A stretch of DNA of 64,000 nucleotides, from NCBI RefSeq assembly GCF_026167665.1, contig NZ_CP098740.1, forward strand, positions 3,720,001 to 3,784,000. Direction: 5' to 3'. The position numbers were made by a program, and so were the translations under genes. Below the pieces are notes generated by a model. It searched no databases and had not been told where the DNA came from. It saw nothing but the letters and a program-made list of their open reading frames with translations. Below, piece after piece: positions 35,282 through 44,864 of this stretch. Every line of letters starts with the position of its first letter. Position 1 is the first letter of the stretch. Source of the stretch: Streptomyces drozdowiczii (lineage in GTDB: Bacteria; Actinomycetota; Actinomycetes; Streptomycetales; Streptomycetaceae).

Positions 35282-36280
35282 GTGTCCGGATTACCGGTGA
35301 GAGCGCAGGCCAAGGGGGCTGATGGGGTGTCGGAGGGCCGTGATTCCGCTGTGGGCGAACAGGGTGCGAGCAAAGGGAAGAACCTGAAGAAAACGGCGGA
35401 TAGCGCCACCGGGACGGCGAAGAGCCGGTCCGCCGGGGCCGGCTCGGCCAGGCGGGCGAAGCCCGCGGATGCCGGGGCGTCCGGAGCCGCCGCGCCGAAG
35501 AAGAAGCCGGGGCGGCCGGAATCGCATCTGGCCATGGTCCGCCGCGCCCGCCGGATCAACCGCGAGCTCGCCGAGGTCTACCCGTACGCCCATCCGGAGC
35601 TGGACTTCCGCAATCCGTTCGAACTGCTCGTCGCCACGGTCCTGTCCGCCCAGACCACCGACCTGAGGGTCAACCAGACCACGCCCGCGCTCTTCGCCGC
35701 CTATCCCACCCCCGAGGACATGGCGGCAGCCGTTCCGGAGGAGCTGGAAGAGCTCATCCGTCCCACCGGCTTCTTCCGGGCCAAGGCGAAGTCGCTGCTG
35801 GGCCTGTCCGCCGCGCTCCGCGACGACTTCGGCGGCGAGGTGCCGGGGAGGCTCGCGGATCTCGTCAAGCTGCCGGGAGTCGGTCGCAAGACGGCCAACG
35901 TTGTCTTGGGCAATGCCTTCGGAGTGCCTGGAATTACCGTGGACACCCATTTCGGCCGGTTGGTCCGGCGGTGGAAGTGGACCGAGCAGGAGGACCCGGA
36001 GAAGGTCGAGGCGGAGGTCGCGGCGATCTTCCCCAAGAGCGAGTGGACCATGCTCTCGCACCGCGTCATTTTTCACGGCCGCCGCGTCTGCCATGCCCGT
36101 AAGCCCGCCTGCGGCGCCTGCCCGATCGCCCCGCTCTGCCCGTCGTACGGTGAGGGCGAGACGGACCCGGAGAAGGCCCGCAAGCTCCTGAAGTACGAGA
36201 TGGGCGGCAAGCCCGGCCAGCGGCTGAGTCCGCCGCCGGACTACCCGGGAAGCCCGGCACCTCCCCTGGGCGCCGACTGA
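35282..36280 (+). CDS. nth: endonuclease III
   Basis: DNA glycosylase/AP lyase for oxidised pyrimidines, 332 residues. The first 80 residues are a Lys/Ala/Ser-rich extension, then the helix-hairpin-helix [14 protein letters not shown] with the catalytic Lys, [11 protein letters not shown] with the catalytic Asp, and the [4Fe-4S] ligands [17 protein letters not shown] (C-x6-C-x2-C-x5-C). The start is uncertain: GTG 35282 gives the long form, and later in-frame GTGs would remove part of the low-complexity tail. Followed by a CoA-type NUDIX gene. Confidence 0.95.
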   Translation: MSGLPVRAQAKGADGVSEGRDSAVGEQGASKGKNLKKTADSATGTAKSRSAGAGSARRAKPADAGASGAAAPKKKPGRPESHLAMVRRARRINRELAEVYPYAHPELDFRNPFELLVATVLSAQTTDLRVNQTTPALFAAYPTPEDMAAAVPEELEELIRPTGFFRAKAKSLLGLSAALRDDFGGEVPGRLADLVKLPGVGRKTANVVLGNAFGVPGITVDTHFGRLVRRWKWTEQEDPEKVEAEVAAIFPKSEWTMLSHRVIFHGRRVCHARKPACGACPIAPLCPSYGEGETDPEKARKLLKYEMGGKPGQRLSPPPDYPGSPAPPLGAD

Positions 36281-36342
36281 CGCGTACCGCCGCTGCGGAA
36301 CGAATCGCGGGACGACGGGCGTTGTGAGACGGAGGGGTGCCT

Positions 36343-37056
36343 ATGAAGACGCATGAGACCGGCACGGAGCGCGGTGGGGCGGACGGCCCCGCGGTCATGG
36401 TTTCGGAGGAGGGCCTGCCCGACTGGCTCGACCCCGTCGCCCGTGCCGCGCGCACGGTGCGACCGCAGCAGCTCAGCCGCTTCCTGCCGCCGGAGAACGG
36501 GGCGGGGCGCCAGTCGGCCGTGCTCGTCCTGTTCGGCGAGGGTGCGCGCGGCCCCGAGCTGCTGCTGATGGAGCGCGCCGGAAGCCTGCGCTCCCATCCC
36601 GGCCAGCCGTCCTTCCCCGGCGGTTCGCTCGACCCGGAGGACGGCGACCAGGCGACGACCGGGCCGCTCAGGGCCGCTCTGCGCGAGGCCGAGGAGGAGA
36701 CCGGTCTCGATCCGCGCGGGGTGCAGATCTTCGGTGTGCTGCCCCGTCTCTACATCCCCGTGAGCAGCTTCGTGGTGACCCCGGTCCTCGGCTGGTGGCG
36801 GACGCCCAGCCCGATCGGTGTGGTCGATCCGGGCGAGACGGCGCGGGTCTTCACGGTCCCCGTGGCGGATCTCACGGACCCGGCCAATCGGGCGACGGCC
36901 GTCCACCCCAGCGGCCACCGGGGCCCGGCATTCCTGGTCGAATCGGCACTCGTCTGGGGGTTCACGGCCGGCGTGATCGACCGGATTCTGCACTTCGCGG
37001 GCTGGGAACGCCCCTGGGACAGAGCCAGGCAGGTGCCGCTCGACTGGCGCGCATGA
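36343..37056 (+). CDS. CoA pyrophosphatase-type NUDIX hydrolase
   Basis: 237 residues from ATG 36343, which lies six bases after GGAGGG. It has the NuCoA signature LLMERAGSLRSHPGQPSFPGG followed by the Nudix box GPLRAALREAEEETGL (near 108). Such enzymes cleave CoA or its derivatives to 3',5'-ADP and phosphopantetheine. It lies between nth and the membrane protease, all rightward. Confidence 0.92.
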   Translation: MKTHETGTERGGADGPAVMVSEEGLPDWLDPVARAARTVRPQQLSRFLPPENGAGRQSAVLVLFGEGARGPELLLMERAGSLRSHPGQPSFPGGSLDPEDGDQATTGPLRAALREAEEETGLDPRGVQIFGVLPRLYIPVSSFVVTPVLGWWRTPSPIGVVDPGETARVFTVPVADLTDPANRATAVHPSGHRGPAFLVESALVWGFTAGVIDRILHFAGWERPWDRARQVPLDWRA

Positions 37057-37144
37057 CAGGCTGACTTCCGTGCTCCGCCGATCCGGGACCGCCCGGACCA
37101 CGGAGACGTACGGGCCCGGTGACGAATCTGCGAGGCTATAGACG

Positions 37145-38350
37145 GTGAACGTGCTGGACATCCTGCTGCTGGCCGGAGCCGTGTGGTTCGCGGTCATCGG
37201 CTACCGCCAGGGGTTCGTCGTCGGCATTCTGTCGGTGATCGGGTTCCTGGGCGGCGGTCTCGTCGCCGTCTACCTGCTGCCGGTCCTGTGGGACCAGATG
37301 ACGGACGGTTCGGAGGTGTCCTCCACCGCGGCCGTCGTCGCGGTCGTCATCGTGATCGTGTGCGCGTCGATCGGCCAGGCGTTCACCACTCATCTCGGGA
37401 ACAAACTCCGCCGGCACATCACATGGTCGCCCGCGCGCGCCCTGGACGCGACCGGCGGCGCCCTGGTCAACGTGGTGGCGATGCTGCTCGTCGCCTGGCT
37501 CATCGGTTCCGCCCTGGCGGGCACCTCGCTGCCGACGCTGGGCAAGGAGGTCCGCAGCTCCTCGGTCCTGCTGGGCGTCTCCCGGGTGATGCCGCCCCAG
37601 GCGTCCACCTGGTTCACGGACTTCTCCTCGGTCCTCGCGCAGAACGGCTTCCCGCAGGTCTTCAGCCCGTTCGCCAACGAACCCATCACCGAGGTCAGGG
37701 CCCCCGACCCGGCGCTGGTCGGCAGCCCCGTCGCCGCACGCGCCAAGAAGTCCATCGTGAAGGTCGTCGGTACGGCCCCGAGCTGCGGCAAGGTCCTCGA
37801 AGGCACCGGGTTCGTGTTCTCCGACCGCCGGGTGATGACCAACGCGCACGTCGTCGGCGGCGTCGACGAACCGACCGTCCAGATCGGCGGCCAGGGACGC
37901 CTGTACGACGCGAAGGTCGTCCTCTACGACTGGCAGCGCGACATCGCCGTACTCGACGTCCCGGACCTCGACGTGACGCCCCTGAAGTTCACCGGTCCCG
38001 ACAGCGACGCGGAGACGGGCGACAGCGCCATCGTCGCGGGCTTCCCCGAGAACGGCTCGTACGACGTACGCTCGGCGCGCGTGCGGGCCCGCATCGACGC
38101 CAACGGCCCCGACATCTACCACCGGGGCACGGTCCGCCGTGACGTGTACTCGCTCTACACCACGGTCCGCCAGGGCAACTCCGGCGGCCCGCTGCTGACC
38201 CCCGAGGGCAAGGTGTACGGAGTCGTGTTCGCGAAGTCGCTCGACGACCCGGACACGGGCTACGCGCTGACGGCGGACGAGATCCGCGACGACATCACGC
38301 GGGGCCGTACCGCCAACCAGCAGGTCGACAGCCAGGGGTGCGCGCTCTGA
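37145..38350 (+). CDS. MarP-like membrane serine protease
   Basis: 401 residues. Four transmembrane helices at the N-terminus (about 5-165) form a CvpA/colicin-V-production-like domain. The external trypsin-like domain (about 190-395) carries the triad in TNAHVVGG (His), DIAVLDVP (Asp) and QGNSGGPLL (Ser). Two Cys (PSCGK and the near-terminal QGCAL) may pair. Mycobacterial MarP protects against acid by this architecture. GTG 37145 begins NVLDILLLAGAVWF. Confidence 0.92.
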   Translation: MNVLDILLLAGAVWFAVIGYRQGFVVGILSVIGFLGGGLVAVYLLPVLWDQMTDGSEVSSTAAVVAVVIVIVCASIGQAFTTHLGNKLRRHITWSPARALDATGGALVNVVAMLLVAWLIGSALAGTSLPTLGKEVRSSSVLLGVSRVMPPQASTWFTDFSSVLAQNGFPQVFSPFANEPITEVRAPDPALVGSPVAARAKKSIVKVVGTAPSCGKVLEGTGFVFSDRRVMTNAHVVGGVDEPTVQIGGQGRLYDAKVVLYDWQRDIAVLDVPDLDVTPLKFTGPDSDAETGDSAIVAGFPENGSYDVRSARVRARIDANGPDIYHRGTVRRDVYSLYTTVRQGNSGGPLLTPEGKVYGVVFAKSLDDPDTGYALTADEIRDDITRGRTANQQVDSQGCAL

Positions 38351-38695
38351 GGGCTTCCGGGCGGCCCGTGCGGGACCGTCGGTGCGTCAGTTACGGGGAT
38401 GGCGCAGCCGCGCCGAGACCCAGCGGGCCCTGCGGCGGAGGATGCGTGAGATGCCGAGCCGAGGATCATGCATGACGTGCAAAGCGTGCACCCGGCCCTG
38501 AAGGCCGTCCCCCTCATGAATGCCCGGAACCGCCGTGGCGGTCGAGCGACGGTTGCGTGCTGCGTCACCGAAGTCGTGCGTCCAGCCCATACCCGGACGT
38601 CTGCCCGTGCCTCATGGTCCGTAACCGCCTATCCGTCAGCCAATTGGCTTATGCGCCGGGCACGGGCCGTCCGTAGGACATGTGTGCCAGAACGG
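38351..38695. other. intergenic region without a convincing gene
   Basis: 345 bases between convergent genes. A leftward ORF whose last 28 codons encode a basic peptide (MHDPRLGISRILRRRARW onwards, ending at 38387) lies here, but its ATG at 38473 has no ribosome site. No hairpin as strong as others in the window was found. Codon usage does not show the third-position GC bias of the flanking genes. Confidence 0.4.
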
Positions 38696-39640
38696 CTAGC
38701 GATCCGGCTCGGAATCCTTGAGCCAGTTGATGAGTTCGGCCGAGAACCCCGCCGGATCCTCCTCATGGGGGAAGTGGCCCAGACCGTCGAAAAGTCGCCA
38801 ACGGTAGGGCGCCTCGACGTACTCGCCGGATCCGGCCGAGCTGCGGGTGCGGACCGCCGGATCGAGTGAACCGTGAAGGTGCAGTGTCGGCACCCGAACG
38901 GGCCGCTTCATGCGCCGGTTGAACTGGATGCCGTCCGGGCGTGCCAGCGAGCGCACCATCCAGCGGTACGGCTCGATCGAGCAGTGCGCCGTCGAGGGGA
39001 TCGTCATGGCCCGCCGGTACACGCCGAGCGCCGCCTCGTCGGGGAACTCGGCCTTGCCCGGCCCCGACCAGTCGCTGATCAGCCGGCCCACCAAGGCGCC
39101 GTCGTCGGCGACGAGCTGACGCTCCGGCACCCACGGCCGCTGGAACCCCCAGATGTACGAGCCGGCCCGGGACTGCGCGAAGTCGGAGAGCATCGAGGAG
39201 CGCCACCGCCGGGGGTGGGGCATCGAGGAGACGACCAGTCGGCGCACCAGCTTCGGGCGCATCACGGCCGCGGTCCAGGCCAGGTAACCGCCCATGTCGT
39301 GGCCGACGAGGGCGGCGTCCGGCTCGCCGAGGGACCTGACCACGCCCGTGATGTCGAGCGCCAGGTTGGCGGGGTCGTAGCCCCGGGGCGTACGGTCGCT
39401 GCCGCCGACGCCGCGCAGGTCCAATGCCACGGCCCGGAAGCCGGCCTCGGCGAGTGCGGGCAGCTGGTGGCGCCAGGTCCACCAGAACTGCGGGAAGCCG
39501 TGCAGGAGGAGGACGAGCGGCCCTTCACCCATTTCGGCGATGTGGAAGCGGGCACCGTTCGCCGCGACGTCCCGGTGGGTCCAGGGGCCGTCGAGGCGGA
39601 CGGGGCCGCCGGCCGGGGCGGACGGTGCGGGAACGGTCAT
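38696..39640 (-). CDS. alpha/beta hydrolase, epoxide hydrolase-like
   Basis: 314 residues with the alpha/beta hydrolase fold. The oxyanion motif HGFPQFWWTWRHQLP (near 47) and the nucleophile elbow GHDMGG (near 114), with Asp rather than Ser, indicate an epoxide hydrolase or haloalkane dehalogenase type. The acid and His are probably in LDPAV and GLGHFPHEEDP. Translationally coupled to the upstream holin-like gene (overlap 39637-39640). Confidence 0.9.
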   Translation of the reverse strand: MTVPAPSAPAGGPVRLDGPWTHRDVAANGARFHIAEMGEGPLVLLLHGFPQFWWTWRHQLPALAEAGFRAVALDLRGVGGSDRTPRGYDPANLALDITGVVRSLGEPDAALVGHDMGGYLAWTAAVMRPKLVRRLVVSSMPHPRRWRSSMLSDFAQSRAGSYIWGFQRPWVPERQLVADDGALVGRLISDWSGPGKAEFPDEAALGVYRRAMTIPSTAHCSIEPYRWMVRSLARPDGIQFNRRMKRPVRVPTLHLHGSLDPAVRTRSSAGSGEYVEAPYRWRLFDGLGHFPHEEDPAGFSAELINWLKDSEPDR

Positions 39641-40167
39641 GTGGACGAGCGTGCCACAGCCGACGCCTTGTCCTGGACCGGTGCGCTCTCGATGGCGCGG
39701 TCGGAGCGGGTGCTGCCGCCCACCGGGAGGATCGCGTCGGCGGCGGTCTCGGGGCGCGGGTGCGGCTTGACGCCCTGAAGGACGGCGGCGGTCTGCTTGG
39801 CGGAGGCGATGGACTTCTCCGGCGGCTTGACCTTCTTGATCTTCGCGTATCCGAAGAGCGCGAGGAGAGCGCCCAGCAGGATGAACGCGCCGCCCACGAT
39901 CAGGAACGACCAGGCGAGGCCCAGCCCCAGGTTGTGGATGCCGTACGCGGCCGCGAAGCTCAGCACCGGGATCGCGAACAGGATCAGCACGCCCGTGACG
40001 ATGAACGCCACGCTGCCGATGACGCCGCGCTTGACGTCCTGCCGCACCTCGGCCTTGGCCAGGGCGATCTCGTCGTGCACCAGTGCCGACAGTTCGGCCG
40101 TCGCCGACGCGACCAGCTGGCCGAGACTGCGGTCGGCGCTGCCCGCGTAATTGCCGGGGTCGCTCAT
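39637..40167 (-). CDS. phage-holin-family (actinobacterial) membrane protein
   Basis: 176 residues with two transmembrane helices (about 48-74 and 80-106), an N-terminal amphipathic helix LSALVHDEIALAKAEVRQDVKRG and a charged C-terminal tail. This matches the chromosomal holin-superfamily-III proteins common in actinobacteria; there is no phage context, so holin activity is not implied. ATG 40167 begins MSDPGNYAGS after GGAGAGG. Operonic with the hydrolase. Confidence 0.88.
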   Translation of the reverse strand: MSDPGNYAGSADRSLGQLVASATAELSALVHDEIALAKAEVRQDVKRGVIGSVAFIVTGVLILFAIPVLSFAAAYGIHNLGLGLAWSFLIVGGAFILLGALLALFGYAKIKKVKPPEKSIASAKQTAAVLQGVKPHPRPETAADAILPVGGSTRSDRAIESAPVQDKASAVARSST

Positions 40168-40206
40168 CCCTGACTCCCTCTCCTGTTCAACACGTCCGAT
40201 GTCAGA

Positions 40207-41613
40207 TCATGCCGGACTGTCCGGCCTGTTGCTCGCTGCCCCCGCCAGTCGGGCAAGGCGGCGGTGCTCGGCCGCCTTCTCCTCGTAGATGGCGGCCATC
40301 CTCAGGTGGTACGCCGGATCGTCCTGTTCGTAGATGTCCGGCACCCCGGAGCCGTCCTCGTCGAGTTCCTCGGCGTCGGACAGTGCCCTGTATCTGCGTA
40401 CCCGCAGTTTGAGCAGTACACCGGAGAGTACGGCGGCAATGAGGGAGCCGAGCAGAACCGACGCCTTGATCCCGTTGATCATGTCGTCGTCACCGGCGAA
40501 CGCGAGCTCCCCGATCAGCAGCGACACGGTGAAGCCGATGCCGGCGAGGGTGGCGATCGCGAAGACGTCCGCCCAGGCCAGGTCCTTGTTCAGCTCGGCC
40601 CTGGTGAGCCGGGTGGTCAGCCACGTACCGCCGAACACGCCGATCGTCTTGCCGGCGACGAGGCCCAGGACGACCCCGAGGGTTTCCGGCTGGTCGAACA
40701 CGGCGCCCAGTGCGCCCCCGGATAGGGAGACCCCTGCGGAGAAGAGCGCGAAGACCGGCACGGCGAAGCCCGCCGACAGCGGGTGCACCAGGTGCTCGAT
40801 GCGCTCACCGGGGGAGTGCTCCTCGCCCTCGCGGCGCGTGCAGCGCAGCATCAGGCCCATGGCGACACCGGCGATGGTGGCGTGGACGCCGCTGTTGTAC
40901 ATCAGCCCCCAGATGACCACGGCGAGCGGTACGTAGATGTACCAGCCGCGTACGCCCAGGCGGAGCAGCAGATAGAAGAGGCCCAGGCCGAGGAAGGCGC
41001 CGCCGAGCGCGAGGAAGTCGATGTTCTCGGTGAAGAAGACGGCGATGACGAGGATCGCGAAGAGGTCGTCCACCACGGCGAGCGTCAGCAGGAAGGCCCG
41101 GAGCGCGGCGGGCAGCGAGGTGCCGATGACGGCGAGAACGGCGAGTGCGAAGGCGATGTCGGTGGCGGTGGGGACCGCCCAGCCATCCTTCGAGCCGTTG
41201 CCGAGGACGTTCACCAGGGTGTAGACGACCGCCGGGGCCACCATGCCGCAGAGCGCGGCGGCCACGGGGAGCGCCGCGGCCCTCGGATCGCGCAGTTCGC
41301 CTGCGACGAGTTCACGTTTGAGTTCGACGCCCGCCACGAAGAAGAAGATCGCGAGCAGCCCGTCGGCGGCCCAGTGCTCCACGGAGAGGTGCAGACCGAG
41401 GGTCTCGGGCCCGAAGTGGAAGTCGCTGACCGCCGAATAGCTCGCACCCGCGGTGTTCGCCCACACCAGCGCGGCCACGGCGGCGACCAGCAGGATGACG
41501 CCCCCGACGGTCTCCGTACGCAGGGCGTCGGCGACGTAGTTGCGCTCGGGGAGCGGCAGCCGGCCCAGGAAGGTGCGGCGCGGGCCGGTGGGCGCGGGGG
41601 TGGGTGTGGCCAC
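40207..41613 (-). CDS. nhaA: Na+/H+ antiporter NhaA
   Basis: Integral membrane antiporter of 468 residues with about 11-12 helices. Hallmarks are VGGVILLVAAVAALVWAN, FFFVAGVELKRELVAGEL, TATDIAFALAVLAVIG and VVDDLFAILVIAVFF with the paired Asp of the ion site, and LAGIGFTVSLLIGELAF. The C-terminal tail is acidic then helical. GTG 41613 is chosen because GGAGG lies nine bases upstream; the frame extends to 41727 without conserved content. Confidence 0.95.
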   Translation of the reverse strand: MATPTPAPTGPRRTFLGRLPLPERNYVADALRTETVGGVILLVAAVAALVWANTAGASYSAVSDFHFGPETLGLHLSVEHWAADGLLAIFFFVAGVELKRELVAGELRDPRAAALPVAAALCGMVAPAVVYTLVNVLGNGSKDGWAVPTATDIAFALAVLAVIGTSLPAALRAFLLTLAVVDDLFAILVIAVFFTENIDFLALGGAFLGLGLFYLLLRLGVRGWYIYVPLAVVIWGLMYNSGVHATIAGVAMGLMLRCTRREGEEHSPGERIEHLVHPLSAGFAVPVFALFSAGVSLSGGALGAVFDQPETLGVVLGLVAGKTIGVFGGTWLTTRLTRAELNKDLAWADVFAIATLAGIGFTVSLLIGELAFAGDDDMINGIKASVLLGSLIAAVLSGVLLKLRVRRYRALSDAEELDEDGSGVPDIYEQDDPAYHLRMAAIYEEKAAEHRRLARLAGAASNRPDSPA

Positions 41614-41782
41614 GGGGGGAGACCTCCGGGTCGGTACGGCAGCGATGGCATGGCTGATGCACTTGCCGACCAGACTTCCCGGCACCCCTGTGAAGATTTT
41701 CCTATCTTGTTGTCGATCAGCTGCCACTGTACCCGCGGGGTGTGGCGGCGAGGATGCTCGGGAGCGGTGATCTCACCGTAGA

Positions 41783-41825
41783 GGTCCGAAGGGCACCCGG
41801 CGCGTTGCCGGGTGCCCTTCGGACC
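41783..41825 (-). terminator. perfect 19-bp hairpin after acetyl-CoA synthetase gene
   Basis: 41783-41801 pairs with 41807-41825 around a 5-base loop, immediately downstream of the leftward acs stop. Confidence 0.92.
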
Positions 41826-41828
41826 GTG

Positions 41829-41864
41829 CTTCGGTGTCAGTCCTCGCTTCGGTGTCAGTCCTCG
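41829..41864. repeat. 18-bp tandem duplication at the acs stop
   Basis: CTTCGGTGTCAGTCCTCG occurs twice head to tail (41829-41846 and 41847-41864). The second copy contains the acs stop codon and last codons, so the stop is repeated 18 bases downstream. Confidence 0.9.
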
Positions 41865-43810
41865 GAGGAGGCGGACGGCAGCTGGCTCTGGATCAGGTCC
41901 ATGACCGAGGAGTCGGTCAGGGTCGTGACGTCGCCCAGGGCCCTGTTCTCCGCCACGTCACGCAGCAGGCGGCGCATGATCTTGCCGGAACGGGTCTTCG
42001 GCAGCTCGGCCACCGGCATGATGCGCTTCGGCTTCGCGATCGGGCCGAGGGTCGCCCCCACATGGTTGCGCAGCTCCGCCACCAGCTCGTCGGAGGCGGT
42101 CGCCGTACCCCGCAGGATGACGAAGGCGACGATGGCCTGGCCGGTGGTCTCGTCGGCGGCGCCGACCACGGCGGCCTCGGCGACCGAAGGGTGCGAGACG
42201 AGCGCCGACTCGACCTCGGTGGTCGAGATGTTGTGCCCGGACACCAGCATCACGTCGTCCACCCGGCCGAGCAGCCAGATGTCGCCGTCCTCGTCCTTCT
42301 TGGCGCCGTCGCCGGCGAAGTACTTGCCCTCGAAGCGCGACCAGTAGGTGTCGAGGAACCGCTGGTCGTCGCGCCAGATGGTGCGGAGCATCGACGGCCA
42401 CGGCTCGGTGAGGACCAGGTAGCCGCCTCCGCCGTTCGGCACCTCGTTGGCCTCGTCGTCCACGACGGTCGCGGAGATGCCAGGCAGGGCGCGCTGGGCG
42501 CTTCCCGGCTTCGTCTCGGTGACGCCGGGCAGCGGCGAGATCATCATCGTGCCGGTCTCGGTCTGCCACCAGGTGTCCACGATCGGGCACTTGTCGGCGC
42601 CGATGTGCTTGCGGTACCAGACCCACGCCTCGGGGTTGATCGGCTCCCCGACCGAACCGAGGACGCGCAGGGACGACAGGTCGAACTTGGCGGGGATGTC
42701 GTCCCCCCACTTCATGAACGTACGGATCGCGGTCGGCGCGGTGTACAGGATCGTGACCCCGTACTTCTGGACGATCTCCCAGAAGCGCCCCTGGTGCGGG
42801 GTGTCGGGGGTGCCCTCGTACATCACCTGCGTGGCGCCGTTGGCCAGCGGCCCGTAGACGATGTAGGAGTGCCCGGTCACCCAGCCGATGTCGGCGGTGC
42901 ACCAGTAGACGTCGGTCTCCGGCTTGAGGTCGAAGACCGCGTGGTGGGTGTACGCCGCCTGGGTGAGGTAGCCGCCGGAGGTGTGCAGGATGCCCTTGGG
43001 CTTCCCGGTGGTGCCCGACGTGTACAGGATGAAGAGCGGCTGCTCCGCCTCGAACGCCTCGGGCGTGTGCTCGGCGGACTGGCGGCCCGTGATCTCGTGC
43101 CACCAGACGTCGCGGCCCTCGGTCCACGCGGTGTCCTGGCCCGTACGGCGGACTACCAGGACGTGCTCCACGCTGTCGATACGGGAGACGGCGTCGTCGA
43201 CCGCGGGCTTGAGCGCGGAGGGCTTGCCGCGGCGGTATCCGCCGTCTGCGGTGATGACGACCTTCGCGTCCGCGTCCTGGATGCGGGCGGCGATGGCGTC
43301 GGCGGAGAAGCCGCCGAAGACCACCGAGTGCGCGGCGCCGATGCGGGCGCAGGCCAGCATCGCGAAGGCGGCCTCGGGGATCATCGGGAGGTAGACGGCG
43401 ACCCGGTCGCCCTTGCCGACACCGAGCTCGGTGAGGGCGTTGGCGGCGCGGGAGACCTCGTCCTTCAGCTCCGCGTAGGTGATGGCGCGGCTGTCGCCGG
43501 GCTCGCCCTCGAAGTGGATGGCGACCCGGTCGCCGTTGCCCGCCTCGACGTGACGGTCCACGCAGTTGTACGCGACGTTGAGCTCGCCGTCCGCGAACCA
43601 CTTTGCGAAGGGCGGGTTGCTCCAGTCGAGGGTCTCGGTGGGCTCGGTGGCCCAGGTCAGGCGGCGGGCCTGCTCGGCCCAGAAGCCCAGCCGGTCCGCT
43701 TCGGCCTGCTCGTACGCCTCTGCGGTGACGTTGGCGTTGGCGGCCAGCTCGGCAGGCGGAGCGAACTTCCGCTCTTCCCGAAGCAGGTTGGCCAGGCTCT
43801 CGTTGCTCAC
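41855..43810 (-). CDS. acs: acetyl-CoA synthetase
   Basis: AMP-forming acetate-CoA ligase of 651 residues. Core motifs are [13 protein letters not shown] (near 265), [29 protein letters not shown] (near 415), and the C-terminal [14 protein letters not shown] with the catalytic, acetylatable Lys. Links acetate to central metabolism. GTG 43810 follows GGGAGAAG; an ATG at 43858 is possible. Its end lies in a tandem duplication followed by a strong terminator. Confidence 0.96.
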   Translation of the reverse strand: MSNESLANLLREERKFAPPAELAANANVTAEAYEQAEADRLGFWAEQARRLTWATEPTETLDWSNPPFAKWFADGELNVAYNCVDRHVEAGNGDRVAIHFEGEPGDSRAITYAELKDEVSRAANALTELGVGKGDRVAVYLPMIPEAAFAMLACARIGAAHSVVFGGFSADAIAARIQDADAKVVITADGGYRRGKPSALKPAVDDAVSRIDSVEHVLVVRRTGQDTAWTEGRDVWWHEITGRQSAEHTPEAFEAEQPLFILYTSGTTGKPKGILHTSGGYLTQAAYTHHAVFDLKPETDVYWCTADIGWVTGHSYIVYGPLANGATQVMYEGTPDTPHQGRFWEIVQKYGVTILYTAPTAIRTFMKWGDDIPAKFDLSSLRVLGSVGEPINPEAWVWYRKHIGADKCPIVDTWWQTETGTMMISPLPGVTETKPGSAQRALPGISATVVDDEANEVPNGGGGYLVLTEPWPSMLRTIWRDDQRFLDTYWSRFEGKYFAGDGAKKDEDGDIWLLGRVDDVMLVSGHNISTTEVESALVSHPSVAEAAVVGAADETTGQAIVAFVILRGTATASDELVAELRNHVGATLGPIAKPKRIMPVAELPKTRSGKIMRRLLRDVAENRALGDVTTLTDSSVMDLIQSQLPSASSED

Positions 43811-44035
43811 GACTTCTCCCAGTCCCAGGGTGTCCGTTGTGTCCCGGGCATAGCTCATCAGTCCCAAGGCCAGGTGACAAGTGTCTGCCGGGAATTGGTT
43901 TAGACCTGTGTCTCGTGTATAGAGGCATGATCCCGCCTCCACGCGGTCGCGGCACGGTGGAGCGCACCGCCGCTGCGGGCGCTTCCGGCACGGAAGCGGG
44001 ATCACTTGGTCCTACGGATCCGAGGGGCCTGAGGT

Positions 44036-44864
44036 TCAGGCGCCGGTGCGGGCCGGCTCCGCCGGGTGCGCCGGTGGGATCGGGTGTGCCGGTGGGATCG
44101 GGTGCGAGGGTGTGACCGGGTACGACGGTGCGATCGGGTCGAACACCTCGGGCGTGCCGCTCTCGGCACTCGCGCTCTCGTCCAGCAGGTACGACTGGGC
44201 CTCGGCCACATGGAAGTACATGCCGTGGAGCTGAAGGGCGCCGTCGGCGATCCGGCGGGCCACCGATGGGTGGGCCCTCAGGTGGTCGAGCTGCTGGACG
44301 ACGTTGGTCAGGCAGAGCTGCTCCACAGCGTCGGCGGGCAGCCGCCCGGAGAGCCGGACCGGGGTGTCGCCGGCCGAGGTCGTCCGGGCCAGGCTGGGGA
44401 GACCGTGTCGGAGCCAGCGCCACAGCGATGTGTCCGGGGCTTGCGGGGCGGCTCCCAGCAGCGCGTTCATCGCGCCGCAGTCCGAGTGGCCGCAGACGGT
44501 GATGGACTCGACGCCGAGCACGTCCACCGCGTACTCGATCGCGGCCCCCACCGAGTGGTCGCCCTCCTCCGCGTCAGGAGGTGGCACCAGGTTGCCGATG
44601 TTCCGCACGGTGAACAGGTCGCCCGGGCCGCTGGCCGTGATCATGCTCGTCACCAGGCGGGAGTCCGCGCAGGTGATGAAGAGCTGCGAGGGGCTTTGGC
44701 CCTCCCTGGCGAGTCGTGCCAGCTCCCCACGGACGAGGGGCGCCGTATCCCGCTGGAACGAGCTGAGGCCCCTGACCAGCCGGTGATCGCGGACTGGGCG
44801 CGAGGGTCGGCCGGTGGATGCGGGCTGCTGGGTGGCAGCGGAGGCGGAGGCGGAGGCGGCGGGG
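44036..44864 (-). CDS. beta-carbonic anhydrase domain (C-terminal half of SulP fusion, out of frame)
   Basis: Zinc enzyme domain of about 270 residues that interconverts CO2 and bicarbonate. The ligands are ITCADSRL (Cys, with the Asp-Arg dyad) and CGHSDCGAM (His and Cys). No ATG, GTG or ribosome site suits an independent start. The frame becomes continuous with the SulP gene if one base is added in the G-rich runs at about 44861-44894. Fused SulP/carbonic anhydrase proteins occur in streptomycetes. The tail is a Pro/His hexapeptide repeat encoded by a minisatellite. Confidence 0.85.
44064..44135. repeat. 18-bp minisatellite in the C-terminus of the carbonic anhydrase
   Basis: Four tandem 18-bp units (44064-44081, 44082-44099, 44100-44117, 44118-44135). 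The first two differ at one base and the outer units are degenerate. They encode six-residue repeats of the type PIPPAH. Confidence 0.85.

Noticed and set aside
38387..38590. Basic leftward small ORF between the MarP-like gene and hydrolase gene
   Set aside because: No ribosome site at either start, and no coupling or conserved motif seen; kept only as a note in the gap entry.
39637..40167. Holin-like gene as evidence of a prophage
   Set aside because: No phage genes, integrase or attachment repeats nearby; chromosomal holin-fold genes are common in actinobacteria.
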